Assembly (NCBI GenBank): GCA_964580315.1
Contig: CAZOKH010000036.1
Location: 1-33,228, forward strand
Origin: CAZOKH01 sp964580315
Lineage (GTDB): Bacteria; Chloroflexota; Anaerolineae; Anaerolineales; Anaerolineaceae
Length of the DNA: 33,228 nucleotides
Reading direction: 5' to 3'
The translations under genes and the position numbers were made by a program. The notes beneath the pieces are model-generated. The model ran no database searches. It was not told the DNA's origin and saw nothing but the letters and a program-made list of their open reading frames with translations. Shown one piece after another: positions 15,957 through 23,193 of this stretch (position 1 is its first letter; each line of letters begins with the position of its first letter).

Positions 15957-16376
15957 ATGGCAGTACCCAAAATATTAACAATAGATGACGATGAGGATAT
16001 CGCACGTCTGGCAAAAATTGCATTAAGCGGCAAAGGATACCAGGTGCGCACCGCAACCGATGCGCGGCACGGCTTGGTGATGGCCATGAGCGACCCGCCC
16101 GATTTGATCTTGCTGGATTATGTGATGCCGGGCTGGGACGGCATGGATTTTTTGAATGACCTGCGCGCCTTGCCCGAATTGCAGCAAATCCCGGTCATAA
16201 TGATCACCTGCCTGGGCACGCCTGATGTGGTCAGTGAAGCCCGTCAAAAACAGGTGGTTGACTTCATTGTGAAACCCTATGATGTGAGTTTGCTCATTGA
16301 GCGGGTTTCCAAAATCGTTCCCATCATCGACGAAGAAAATCCTGAACAACCCAAAACGGCTCAACAACCCAAATAA
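15957..16376 (+). CDS. Stand-alone response regulator receiver protein
   Basis: A single CheY-like receiver domain of 139 residues. The acidic pocket is Asp10-Asp11-Asp12, the phosphoacceptor Asp54 (LILLDYVMP), the switch Thr84 (IMITC) and Lys106 (IVKPYD). There is no output domain, only a short Glu/Gln/Pro/Lys-rich tail, so it must signal by protein contact or act as a phosphate sink. The ATG at 15957 was chosen because GAAGGGG lies 9 bp upstream; the ATG at 15948 sits directly against that site. No histidine kinase lies in the window. A strong terminator follows, so it is the last gene of its unit. Confidence 0.88.
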   Translation: MAVPKILTIDDDEDIARLAKIALSGKGYQVRTATDARHGLVMAMSDPPDLILLDYVMPGWDGMDFLNDLRALPELQQIPVIMITCLGTPDVVSEARQKQVVDFIVKPYDVSLLIERVSKIVPIIDEENPEQPKTAQQPK

Positions 16377-16393
16377 GCTCATGTTACGGTTTC

Positions 16394-16433
16394 TTGCCTG
16401 CGGTGTCCCAACCCGGCGCAGGCAATTTTTCTT
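16394..16433 (+). terminator. Intrinsic terminator of the receiver gene
   Basis: TTGCCTGCG (16394-16402) and CGCAGGCAA (16417-16425) form a perfect 9-bp stem, followed by TTTTTCTTT. Confidence 0.88.
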
Positions 16434-16483
16434 TCCAAACAATCATCGTCTCAATTTTTCACCCCCTGATAAGCAGTGGGATA

Positions 16484-16511
16484 TTGCATCGTTTTATTCA
16501 GGCGGTACAAT
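16484..16511 (+). promoter_or_regulatory. Promoter of the AlbA_2 gene
   Basis: TTGCAT (16484-16489), 16-bp spacer, TACAAT (16506-16511), about 48 bp upstream of the chosen start. Confidence 0.45.
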
Positions 16512-16559
16512 AGAGATAATCATTTTCTTCATCCTGTGCAGCAGAACCTGGTGAACAAG

Positions 16560-17303
16560 ATGCAAAAAAACGAGTATCGTGGACTTTCCAATCGCGCCAG
16601 GCAGCTCATCAGCCGCCCGGAAGGTTTGGACGTGGACTATAAGCGCGCCCTGAGCGGACTGGACGCCACTGATTTAATCGCCTTCGCCAATTCAACGCAC
16701 GGCGGCAGTTTGTTGATTGGCGTAGATGAAACCCAGTCTGGCAACGGCGTTCAAAAAGGTGTGGTGGTGGGCTGCCCGGTGGATGATGGAGAACGGCTAA
16801 AAATCATCAACAAAGCTGAAGAATGCGTCCCGCCGGTTGAGTTGGAAATCTTCATCGAGAACTCGGCCCATCATCCTTTCTTTCGCATCGAAATCCCTCC
16901 CAGCCGTTTAAAACCACACTGCACCAAAAAAGGCACCTACATGATTCGCGGCGACGGGCGCAACATTGCCCTGCTACCCGACCGCCTGCTGATGATCTTC
17001 CTGCAAACGGAGGGAGAAGAATTCCTGAAGCGCTTCAAAGAATCGACGCGCGGCATGGAAAAACATCTCGACCAGATTCGTCAGCGTCTGGAAAACGAAC
17101 TGGAAAACCTGGTGCAAACCGTCCTGGGCATGGCGCATGCCATTGACCAAAATCCACCGTTGGAAAATTCGGTTGAAAAAAACAACCCTTCCCAATCGAA
17201 TGCCGCGTCCAACCGCTCAGTGGATACACCGCACCAACATCCGGAGATGATAGAAAAGCAGTCCTTTTTTTCTTCCCATTCCCCCACATCGCACAGCGAC
17301 TGA
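16560..17303 (+). CDS. AlbA_2 (Schlafen-like AAA_4) domain protein
   Basis: A 247-residue protein with an N-terminal AlbA_2 domain (about 14-125), recognised from LDVDYKRALSGLDATDLIAFANS followed by THGGSLLIGVDE, then a beta strand-rich part ending in KGTYMIRGDGRNIALLPDRLL. The domain is found in putative regulators and in Schlafen-like proteins and is thought to bind nucleic acid or nucleotides. A helical, charged segment (about 145-190) may form a coiled coil, and the last 50 residues are low-complexity Ser/Asn/Pro/His. It lacks the winged-helix module of many AlbA_2 regulators. The ATG at 16560 was chosen; GTG at 16551 is in frame. The gene precedes pfk by 35 bp and may be cotranscribed. 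Confidence 0.8.
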   Translation: MQKNEYRGLSNRARQLISRPEGLDVDYKRALSGLDATDLIAFANSTHGGSLLIGVDETQSGNGVQKGVVVGCPVDDGERLKIINKAEECVPPVELEIFIENSAHHPFFRIEIPPSRLKPHCTKKGTYMIRGDGRNIALLPDRLLMIFLQTEGEEFLKRFKESTRGMEKHLDQIRQRLENELENLVQTVLGMAHAIDQNPPLENSVEKNNPSQSNAASNRSVDTPHQHPEMIEKQSFFSSHSPTSHSD

Positions 17304-17338
17304 GAATGGGACATTTTCTCAACAGGAGGTAAAAGACG

Positions 17339-18460
17339 ATGACGAAATATTTGGGTGTCTTAACTGCAGGCGGCGATACCCCCGGGTTAAACGCAGCTCT
17401 GCGCGGCATTGGCAAAGCAGCTCAATCTTACGGCATGGAAGTGATTGGCTTTCAGGATGGTTTTCGCGGCCTGATGGAGAATCGCACCATTCGCCTGGAC
17501 GAAAACACGGTTTCAGGTATCCTGACCATTGGCGGCACCATTCTGGGCACCAGCCGCGACAAACCGCACAAGATGCCGGTGGGCGGCCAGCTCATGGATA
17601 TGACCGAATCGATGGTGGAGAATTATCGCAGGCACCACCTGGACGTTTTGATTTGCCTGGGCGGCGGCGGAACACAGAAAAGCGCGCTGCGCCTGAAGAA
17701 CAAAGGCCTCAACGTCATCACCCTGCCCAAAACCATTGACAACGACGTGGCCAAAACCGATGTTACCTTTGGCTTTGACACCGCACTGGGAGTGGCCACC
17801 GAAGCCATTGACCGACTGCACAGCACGGCTCACAGCCATCACCGCATTGTGGTGGTTGAAATTATGGGCCACAACGCCGGTTGGCTGGCGCTGGGCGCCG
17901 GCGTCGCCGGCGGCGCCGATGTGATCCTGATCCCCGAAATTCCCTACTCCTACGAAAAAGTGGCCGAATCCATTCTGGCACGCAGCCGCAAGGGCAAGCG
18001 TTTCAGCATTGTGGCGGTTTCAGAAGGCGCCATGACCACTGAAATGTTCAAGAAATATACCAAAGCGGTGGAGAAAGCGGAAAAAGCCGGCAAATCGGAA
18101 GCGCGCGCCGAAGCTGAAGCCGCATTGGCGGCTGTGGAAGCCGAACGAATGGGCGGCACCATGCGCCTTGCCGCACAGTTGGAAACCCTCACCGGGCTTG
18201 AGTCGCGCGTCACCATCCTGGGCTATTTGCAGCGCGGCGGCACCCCTTCAGCCATGGACCGGCTGCTGGCCACCCAGTTGGGCACCACCACCACTGACCT
18301 GGCGCAGGCTGGAACCTACGGCGTGATGGTTGCCATTCACGGGAACAAAGCCGTGCCGGTTGCTCTGGAAGACGTGGCAGGTAAAAGGCGGGTGGTTCCT
18401 TCCGACCACCCCTGGCTCGACAGCGCCCGCCGGGTGGGCGTCAGTTTGGGTTGCGACTAG
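17339..18460 (+). CDS. pfkA: 6-phosphofructokinase, group III type
   Basis: The enzyme phosphorylates fructose 6-phosphate in glycolysis; 373 residues. Motifs: GGDTPGLNAALRG from residue 11, GGGGTQK at 108-114, PKTIDND at 130-136 with the catalytic base Asp134, MGHNAGW at about 177, and QRGGTPSAMDR near the end. Glycine at the position of E. coli Gly104 argues for ATP rather than pyrophosphate, while the lysine at position 131 is typical of group III and PPi enzymes. The position of E. coli Asp103, an Mg-ATP ligand, is Gly110. An extra Ala/Glu/Lys helix-rich stretch lies at about 237-265. A strong AGGAGGT precedes the ATG. The stop lies 1 bp from the stop of the convergent HD gene. Confidence 0.92.
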   Translation: MTKYLGVLTAGGDTPGLNAALRGIGKAAQSYGMEVIGFQDGFRGLMENRTIRLDENTVSGILTIGGTILGTSRDKPHKMPVGGQLMDMTESMVENYRRHHLDVLICLGGGGTQKSALRLKNKGLNVITLPKTIDNDVAKTDVTFGFDTALGVATEAIDRLHSTAHSHHRIVVVEIMGHNAGWLALGAGVAGGADVILIPEIPYSYEKVAESILARSRKGKRFSIVAVSEGAMTTEMFKKYTKAVEKAEKAGKSEARAEAEAALAAVEAERMGGTMRLAAQLETLTGLESRVTILGYLQRGGTPSAMDRLLATQLGTTTTDLAQAGTYGVMVAIHGNKAVPVALEDVAGKRRVVPSDHPWLDSARRVGVSLGCD

Positions 18461-18461
18461 C

Positions 18462-19100
18462 CTAGCACTCGCCGCGAATTTCACACTGCAAGCGCTCAAA
18501 AAAGTCGGCCAGGTAGGCGTCGCGTCCTTCAGCAATTTCACGCGCCGCCTGTGTGAACAGGCGCTCTTTAACCCGCCGCAGCTTGAACAGATACTCATGA
18601 TAAGCGCTGTGCGGTTCATCAGGCAGCTTGTTTCCGGTTTGTAAAAACTGATCAGACGGCTGCGCAAAAAACGGCTGGCCTGCCAGGGCTGCATAGGCAA
18701 TCGTTCTCGCCACACCCACAGCTCCCAGCACGTCCAGCTTGTCAGCGTCAAACAGGCATTTGGCTTCAATGGTTTGCGGCGCTTCCATCTTGGCGCGATA
18801 GCGGTGTGCACGAATGCAGTGCTGCACCGCTTCAATTCGATCTGCCGGCCATCCCTCTTCCTTCAGCACTTTCCCGGCAAATTCAGCCGATGTAAGATGG
18901 TGGTCTTTGCGCTCGGCTTTGCCCGGCGCGCCGCCCACTGAATCATGCAGCAGGGCGGCTGTGCGCACAATTTCCAGGTCGGCGCCTTCCAGGCGGGCTA
19001 ATTTTTCCGCCAGGCAGGTCACCCGTTCAATGTGGTCAAAAGCATGCACGGTATCAGCCCCGGCATACCAGCTTCGCGCAGTTTCCAATGAAATGGTCAT
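18462..19100 (-). CDS. HD-domain metal-dependent phosphohydrolase, YpgQ-like
   Basis: A 212-residue HD-superfamily protein: His23 in FDHIERV, the His52-Asp53 pair in AALLHDSVG, and the family segment FDADKLDVLGAVGVARTIAY with a further conserved Asp. These residues bind the divalent metal. The relative YpgQ of Bacillus is a nucleotide pyrophosphohydrolase, so a nucleotide or similar phosphoester is a likely substrate (inference). The ATG at 19100 overlaps the stop of the MFS gene in an ATGA, so the two are translationally coupled; longer readings of this frame into the MFS gene are not supported. Confidence 0.88.
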   Translation of the reverse strand: MTISLETARSWYAGADTVHAFDHIERVTCLAEKLARLEGADLEIVRTAALLHDSVGGAPGKAERKDHHLTSAEFAGKVLKEEGWPADRIEAVQHCIRAHRYRAKMEAPQTIEAKCLFDADKLDVLGAVGVARTIAYAALAGQPFFAQPSDQFLQTGNKLPDEPHSAYHEYLFKLRRVKERLFTQAAREIAEGRDAYLADFFERLQCEIRGEC

Positions 19101-20293
19101 GATCCCTCCACCAGAATGCTTTGAACCGATTTTTGCTCCAGTTTGACACGCATCAACAAAACCAGCGCCAGGACATTCAACACAAAAGCTGCCACGCAAT
19201 TCGCCATGAAGCCCCAGTTGTACAACGTGGGCGAAATGGCAGCCCCCAGCATACGCCCAAACGAAAATACCATCACATCCAAACCCAGCAAGGCTGCGCG
19301 CGCTTCGGGCATAATTTCGGTGGCCAGCGGCAGGCTGCACACAATGGTGAATTCAAAAGTGAGGAAGAATAAGAATAAGCCGATGTAGGCGCCGGGAAGG
19401 GTTTGACCAAACCAGGGCAGCAGCAGTGCAAACACACCGTTCAAAACCAATCCAATCATTGTGGCGGTTTTCTTGCCAATCTTATCCACCAGCCCTGCCG
19501 TCAGTGTTTCACCGCTCAGTTCAGCAAAGCCAATCACTGCTGAAGCAGCCCCCAGAGCCGTAACCTGGAGTTGAAACGAATTTTCCAGCCAAACGCCAAA
19601 ATAAAGCGCAACCACCTCGTTGGCGAATGACAGGAAGAAACCGCTGCCCAGCATGGCCAGCGCCACCGGGTGGCGCAGCACGCGCACAATGCCGCCCCAC
19701 AAACTACCCTGTGCAGCGGTCTGTGGTTTTTCATGGCCAGGCACCACCTTCAACGTCACCACAAACATCAGCGCTCCCATGATCGCCAGCGCCGGAAACG
19801 GCGCAAGCCAGCCGTAGCGGTCAATCAACAAACCGGTGAGCGGCATGCCAATCACAAAACTCAATGCCCAGCCAATTTCAATCAGCGCCAGCACCCGTCC
19901 GCGTTTTTCATAGTCCACTTTATCGCTAATATAAGAATAAATGGCCGGCAAGTAGATATCGATTCCCAGCATCACCAGGCACACCGCCAGGATGAAGCTG
20001 AGGTAGCTGGGGTTGATCACCACGATGGCGTTTCCCAGGATGAACACGCCCAACCCGGTCAACATGCCGGCTTTGCGGCCGTATTTATCTGAGATCGGCG
20101 CCAAAAACGGGCTGACAAATCCCACCAGGCCGCGGGTCGTCAGCGCATACGAAAGGTGCGCTACACTAATCCCCAGTCCGCGCGCGAACACCGCCAGGAA
20201 GGGATAAACCATGCGCAAACTGGTGCTGAGCACAATACGTATAAAGATAAACAATCCGCCCTGCGCCCAGGTGGATTTTTCGTTCGTTTCCAT
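19097..20293 (-). CDS. Major facilitator superfamily transporter
   Basis: A 398-residue protein with about twelve membrane segments. After the second segment the loop SDKYGRKAGML is the MFS signature (D-K-x-G-R-K), with a second copy DKIGKKTATM in the C-terminal half. It resembles drug- or sugar-type efflux MFS proteins, and no specific substrate can be named. The ATG at 20293 was chosen, with AAAGG about 6 bp upstream; a TTG two codons earlier is in frame. It is coupled to the HD phosphohydrolase downstream, suggesting the exported or imported compound may be phosphorylated or nucleotide-like (weak inference). Confidence 0.9.
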   Translation of the reverse strand: METNEKSTWAQGGLFIFIRIVLSTSLRMVYPFLAVFARGLGISVAHLSYALTTRGLVGFVSPFLAPISDKYGRKAGMLTGLGVFILGNAIVVINPSYLSFILAVCLVMLGIDIYLPAIYSYISDKVDYEKRGRVLALIEIGWALSFVIGMPLTGLLIDRYGWLAPFPALAIMGALMFVVTLKVVPGHEKPQTAAQGSLWGGIVRVLRHPVALAMLGSGFFLSFANEVVALYFGVWLENSFQLQVTALGAASAVIGFAELSGETLTAGLVDKIGKKTATMIGLVLNGVFALLLPWFGQTLPGAYIGLFLFFLTFEFTIVCSLPLATEIMPEARAALLGLDVMVFSFGRMLGAAISPTLYNWGFMANCVAAFVLNVLALVLLMRVKLEQKSVQSILVEGS

Positions 20294-20354
20294 GCACAAC
20301 CTTTCAAAACAGTATGGGGTTTAACAACGCTCGCGTAATTGTACCGCAAGAAAC

Positions 20355-20379
20355 AAAATCCCCGCCAACGGGGATTTTT
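20355..20379 (-). terminator. Intrinsic terminator of the Rrf2 gene
   Basis: AAAATCCCCG (20355-20364) and CGGGGATTTT (20369-20378) enclose a CCAA loop. Both strands give an A/T-flanked GC stem. On the minus strand it lies between the Rrf2 and MFS genes. Confidence 0.75.
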
Positions 20380-20473
20380 GGGGTTTCTTCATTCTTGCAA
20401 AAAGCAATCTACCATCAGGCAGGCGGAGATGGATTGAAAAAAAATTTCAGATTACCTGGAGGAGATTTCGAGA

Positions 20474-20893
20474 TCAGTTACGGTGAGGCCGTCGATAATT
20501 TGCAAATTGATCAAAATGAATACTGCTCAATTTTTCAATCAACTCAGTGCGCGTTTCGCACCACACTTTTCGCAGCGGACAATCTTCACCAAACGGGCAG
20601 GTCTGTTCATTAAGCGTGCACTCATTCAACATGATCGGCCCATCAATGGCTTCAACCACATCAAGAATCGAGATATCTTTGGCATCGCGCGACAGTGAAA
20701 CACCGCCCCGCGCGCCGCGCGAAGTGTGGATCAATCCGGCTATCGACAGTTGAGAAATGATCTTTGCAAGGAAAGAAGGTGGAATGTTCTCTTCTACAGC
20801 TATCTGGCTGGTGGCTGCGCGCTCATTTGCCCCAAGATGCGACAAATTGAGCATGGCTCGAAGCGCATAATCAGCCTGTCGGGTTATCTGCAT
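20474..20893 (-). CDS. Rrf2-family transcriptional regulator with a cysteine cluster
   Basis: A 139-residue Rrf2 protein (IscR/NsrR/CymR family). The winged helix spans about 1-65, with TSQIAVEENIPPSFLAKII as recognition region and GARGGVSLSR as wing. Cysteines at 92, 99, 105 and 112 (CTLNEQTCPFGEDCPLRKVWC) give the three-Cys pattern of Fe-S-binding members plus one more, so it could sense iron-sulfur status, oxygen, nitric oxide or redox state. The ATG at 20893 was chosen, with GAGG about 6 bp upstream. It is divergent from the thioesterase gene, whose promoter region it may control. Confidence 0.9.
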   Translation of the reverse strand: MQITRQADYALRAMLNLSHLGANERAATSQIAVEENIPPSFLAKIISQLSIAGLIHTSRGARGGVSLSRDAKDISILDVVEAIDGPIMLNECTLNEQTCPFGEDCPLRKVWCETRTELIEKLSSIHFDQFANYRRPHRN

Positions 20894-20932
20894 AATATAC
20901 CTCACTTGCCATTATCGACAAAAATACTCTTG

Positions 20933-20938
20933 ATTATA
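20933..20938 (-). promoter_or_regulatory. Probable -10 element of the Rrf2 gene
   Basis: TATAAT on the minus strand, 40 bp upstream of the ATG. The -35 region at 17-bp spacing (TGAGAA) is poor, as is common for autoregulated promoters. Confidence 0.45.
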
Positions 20939-21032
20939 GAGTTTATTCTAACACATTCTCATCATCAAGTGACAGAGGTCATTTGAATCGATGATCTTGC
21001 ACCTTGATCAGCATGACAATTGCCAGACATTG

Positions 21033-21038
21033 TATAAT
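21033..21038 (+). promoter_or_regulatory. -10 element directly before the thioesterase start
   Basis: A perfect TATAAT, preceded by TG, ends only 6 bp before the ATG at 21045. Transcription would begin at or next to the start codon. No consensus -35 is visible at standard spacing. Confidence 0.45.
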
Positions 21039-21044
21039 CAGCCT

Positions 21045-21497
21045 ATGAGCGAATTCCATTTTTACCAGTCTGTCACCGTGCGCTATTCCGATTTAGATCC
21101 CCAGTGGCATGTCAACAACACCCGCTTCCTGGCCTATCTTGAAGAAGCGCGCCTGGGCTACATCCTTAACCTGGATTTATTCGATGGCGTTTCTTTCCAT
21201 GATATTCGCAGCATCATAGCCGATGTGCACATCAGCTACCTGGCGCCCATCGAATACCGCGACCCGGTGCGGGTGGGCATCCGCACTTCACAAATTGGCA
21301 ACAAAAGCATGCGCATGGAATATCAAATTGAGAACCCTGAAACGGGCCTGGTTTATGCCCGCGCCGAAACGGTGAATGTGGCCTATGATTACCATACGCG
21401 CAAAAGCATTGCAGTGCCCGCCGAATGGCGTGAGAAAATTGCCGCTTTTGAAGGAAAACCCGAGTGGCGGCTTCCACCGTCACAATCTGGGGCATAG
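21045..21497 (+). CDS. Acyl-CoA thioesterase, 4HBT (hotdog) family
   Basis: A 150-residue hotdog-fold protein. The 4HBT active-site pattern is clear: RYSDLDPQWHVNNTRFLAYLEEAR, with Asp18 as catalytic residue and WHVNN in place of the more usual GHVNN. The LAPIEYRDPVRVGIRTSQIGNKSMRMEYQI segment forms the central sheet. It hydrolyses an acyl-CoA thioester; chain length cannot be predicted. ATG 21045 is the only sensible start for the fold; an in-frame ATG at 20991 would add 18 unrelated residues. No Shine-Dalgarno is seen before it and a TATAAT sits just upstream. The next gene follows after 52 bp. Confidence 0.88.
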   Translation: MSEFHFYQSVTVRYSDLDPQWHVNNTRFLAYLEEARLGYILNLDLFDGVSFHDIRSIIADVHISYLAPIEYRDPVRVGIRTSQIGNKSMRMEYQIENPETGLVYARAETVNVAYDYHTRKSIAVPAEWREKIAAFEGKPEWRLPPSQSGA

Positions 21498-21549
21498 TCT
21501 CTGGTAGAATCGCTTAAAACCGCTTGCAGGGAGGCGCATCATCAACACT

Positions 21550-23010
21550 GTGCAAAAGCTGTTGAACGGATTGAACCGCCTGGTTGAGGCCATGTTCGAC
21601 CGCAACAATGAAAAAGACTTCCCCTGGCTGCCCTGGGTGTGGCTGGCAGGGTTGTTTGCCGCCGGTGTTTTCCTGTGGGGCAAATTTCTCAACTGGGGCA
21701 ACATCCCTTTCGACTGGTTGGACTGGGCTGAAATCAACGCCCCGCGCACCGCCTTCTTAAAAGATGCCATCACCAAAGGCGTGCTGCCGCTGCACATGCC
21801 CGATTCATCCGCTCTGCGCGGCATCACCGACCGCTTTCTGTGCATGGTCGATCCCATTCTTTCGCCGCAAGTTGTTTTGCTGCGCTTCATGGAAGTGGGG
21901 CAATTCTTCCTGGTGCACACCCTGCTGCTCTACACGCTGGGCGCCGCCGGGCTGTTGTGGTTTCGGCGCAAGTTCAACCTGTCATTGGTAGCCTTCACCG
22001 CCCTGTTTTTACTGTTCAATTTCAACGGCCATTTGCTGGCGCACTATTCGGTGGGTCATGTCACCTGGGGCGGTTCGCTGTTGTTTCCCTGGTTCGTGGT
22101 GTTGATCTTCCAACTGCTGGAAGGCGACGAAAGCTGGGCATGGGTGGCTAAAACCAGCCTGCTGCTGTTCTTCATCTGGCTGCAAGGTTCATTTCACCAA
22201 TACGTGTGGGGACTGATGTTCCTGGGGCTGATCGGCCTGACCGGCTGGCGCGAATTTCGCCAGGCGCTCAAAACCGGCGTCTGCACGGTGCTGCTCAGCA
22301 TGGTGCGCATTTTGCCGCCGGCGCTGTTTGCCAGCCAGTTTGATGATGAATTCCTGGGCGGTTACCCCACCCTGATGGATATCCTCAACTCAATGGTCAC
22401 CATCGTTTACCCGGCTGATGCGATTGACATTCGCACCATGATCAACCCCTTTGCCTGGTGGGAATTTGATCTATACCTGGGGTTGGTGGGCGCTTTCTTC
22501 TTTCTCTACTTTGGCGTTTACCGCTGGATCAAGCGCGGCGCGGCTGACCGGGGCTATCCGGCGCTGCTGCTGCCCAGCATGGTGATGCTGGTGTGGTCGG
22601 TGGGGCGCATCTACCGCGTGGTGCGGCTGATCCCCATCCCGCTGCTTTCCGGCGAGCGCGCCAGCATTCGCATGGTGCTGCTGCCCTTCCTGGTTTTGCT
22701 CATCCTGGGAGCAGGTGAATTTCAACACTGGCTCGACCAGCACAAACAGCCGCTGGTGGTGCGCCTGTCACAACTGGGGCTGCTGCTGGTGATGGGACAC
22801 GATCTGTGGCAGCATCTCAAAGTGTGGCAGGTCACCAACGCCGTGTCTGCCTTCCCCCTGGCAAAGGTCGATCTGAGCATTAAGGTGGTCGCCAATCATC
22901 CCGACGCCCCCTATACCACCGCCCTGGCGGTGGGCGCCGGCGTCACACTGCTTACCCTGGTTTTCCTGGTCGTTCAGTGGGTGCGCAGCAGCCGGAAAAC
23001 CAGCCACTAA
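21550..23010 (+). CDS. Polytopic membrane protein, possibly GT-C fold
   Basis: A 486-residue protein with about ten or eleven hydrophobic segments, rich in Trp, Leu and Phe. The segment FNFNGHLLAHYSVGHVTWGG, and the first long loop with acidic residues (DWLDWAEINAPR), resemble lipid-linked-sugar-dependent GT-C glycosyltransferases and YfhO-type proteins, but I cannot assign it to a family with certainty. The reported start is GTG at 21550; the best Shine-Dalgarno (AGGGAGG, 21528-21534) is 15 bp away, so the true start is uncertain (ATG near 21592 or a rare codon closer to the site). Probably cotranscribed with the thioesterase gene, which hints at envelope lipid or glycan work. Confidence 0.7.
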   Translation: MQKLLNGLNRLVEAMFDRNNEKDFPWLPWVWLAGLFAAGVFLWGKFLNWGNIPFDWLDWAEINAPRTAFLKDAITKGVLPLHMPDSSALRGITDRFLCMVDPILSPQVVLLRFMEVGQFFLVHTLLLYTLGAAGLLWFRRKFNLSLVAFTALFLLFNFNGHLLAHYSVGHVTWGGSLLFPWFVVLIFQLLEGDESWAWVAKTSLLLFFIWLQGSFHQYVWGLMFLGLIGLTGWREFRQALKTGVCTVLLSMVRILPPALFASQFDDEFLGGYPTLMDILNSMVTIVYPADAIDIRTMINPFAWWEFDLYLGLVGAFFFLYFGVYRWIKRGAADRGYPALLLPSMVMLVWSVGRIYRVVRLIPIPLLSGERASIRMVLLPFLVLLILGAGEFQHWLDQHKQPLVVRLSQLGLLLVMGHDLWQHLKVWQVTNAVSAFPLAKVDLSIKVVANHPDAPYTTALAVGAGVTLLTLVFLVVQWVRSSRKTSH

Positions 23011-23041
23011 CCAACGCCTTTTCAAGCGCAGTCTTAATAGC

Positions 23042-23095
23042 GGGCGAACACACAGGTTCGCCCCTACCTGTAGGGGTCAACCTATGTGTCGACCC
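23042..23095. repeat. REP-like cluster of three hairpins
   Basis: Three stem-loops follow one another: GGGCGAAC with GTTCGCCC (23042-23063), CCCCTAC with GTAGGGG (about 23062-23077), and GGGTC with GACCC (to 23095). The outer parts contain the shared word ACACAGGTTCG / ACCTATGTGTCGA, giving an overall symmetrical look. Similar short palindromic elements are scattered through many environmental bacterial genomes. It lies 3' of the membrane protein gene and convergent to prfC. Confidence 0.6.
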
Positions 23096-23193
23096 GAAAA
23101 TGCGGCACAATTTCGTACAAAATGCCCCTTTGGGAGACTTCATTCCATTTAAGGGTGTAAGGACAGGGAAAAAGACCCTATCTCAAATTCACC

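Noticed and set aside
18248..18835. Minus-strand frame of 195 codons over the end of the phosphofructokinase gene
   Set aside because: It is out of frame with the HD protein and antisense to the phosphofructokinase gene; both real genes have full motifs there.
19100..19340. N-terminal extension of the HD protein
   Set aside because: It would overlap the MFS gene by more than 200 bp. The ATGA overlap at 19097-19100 gives a clean coupled start.
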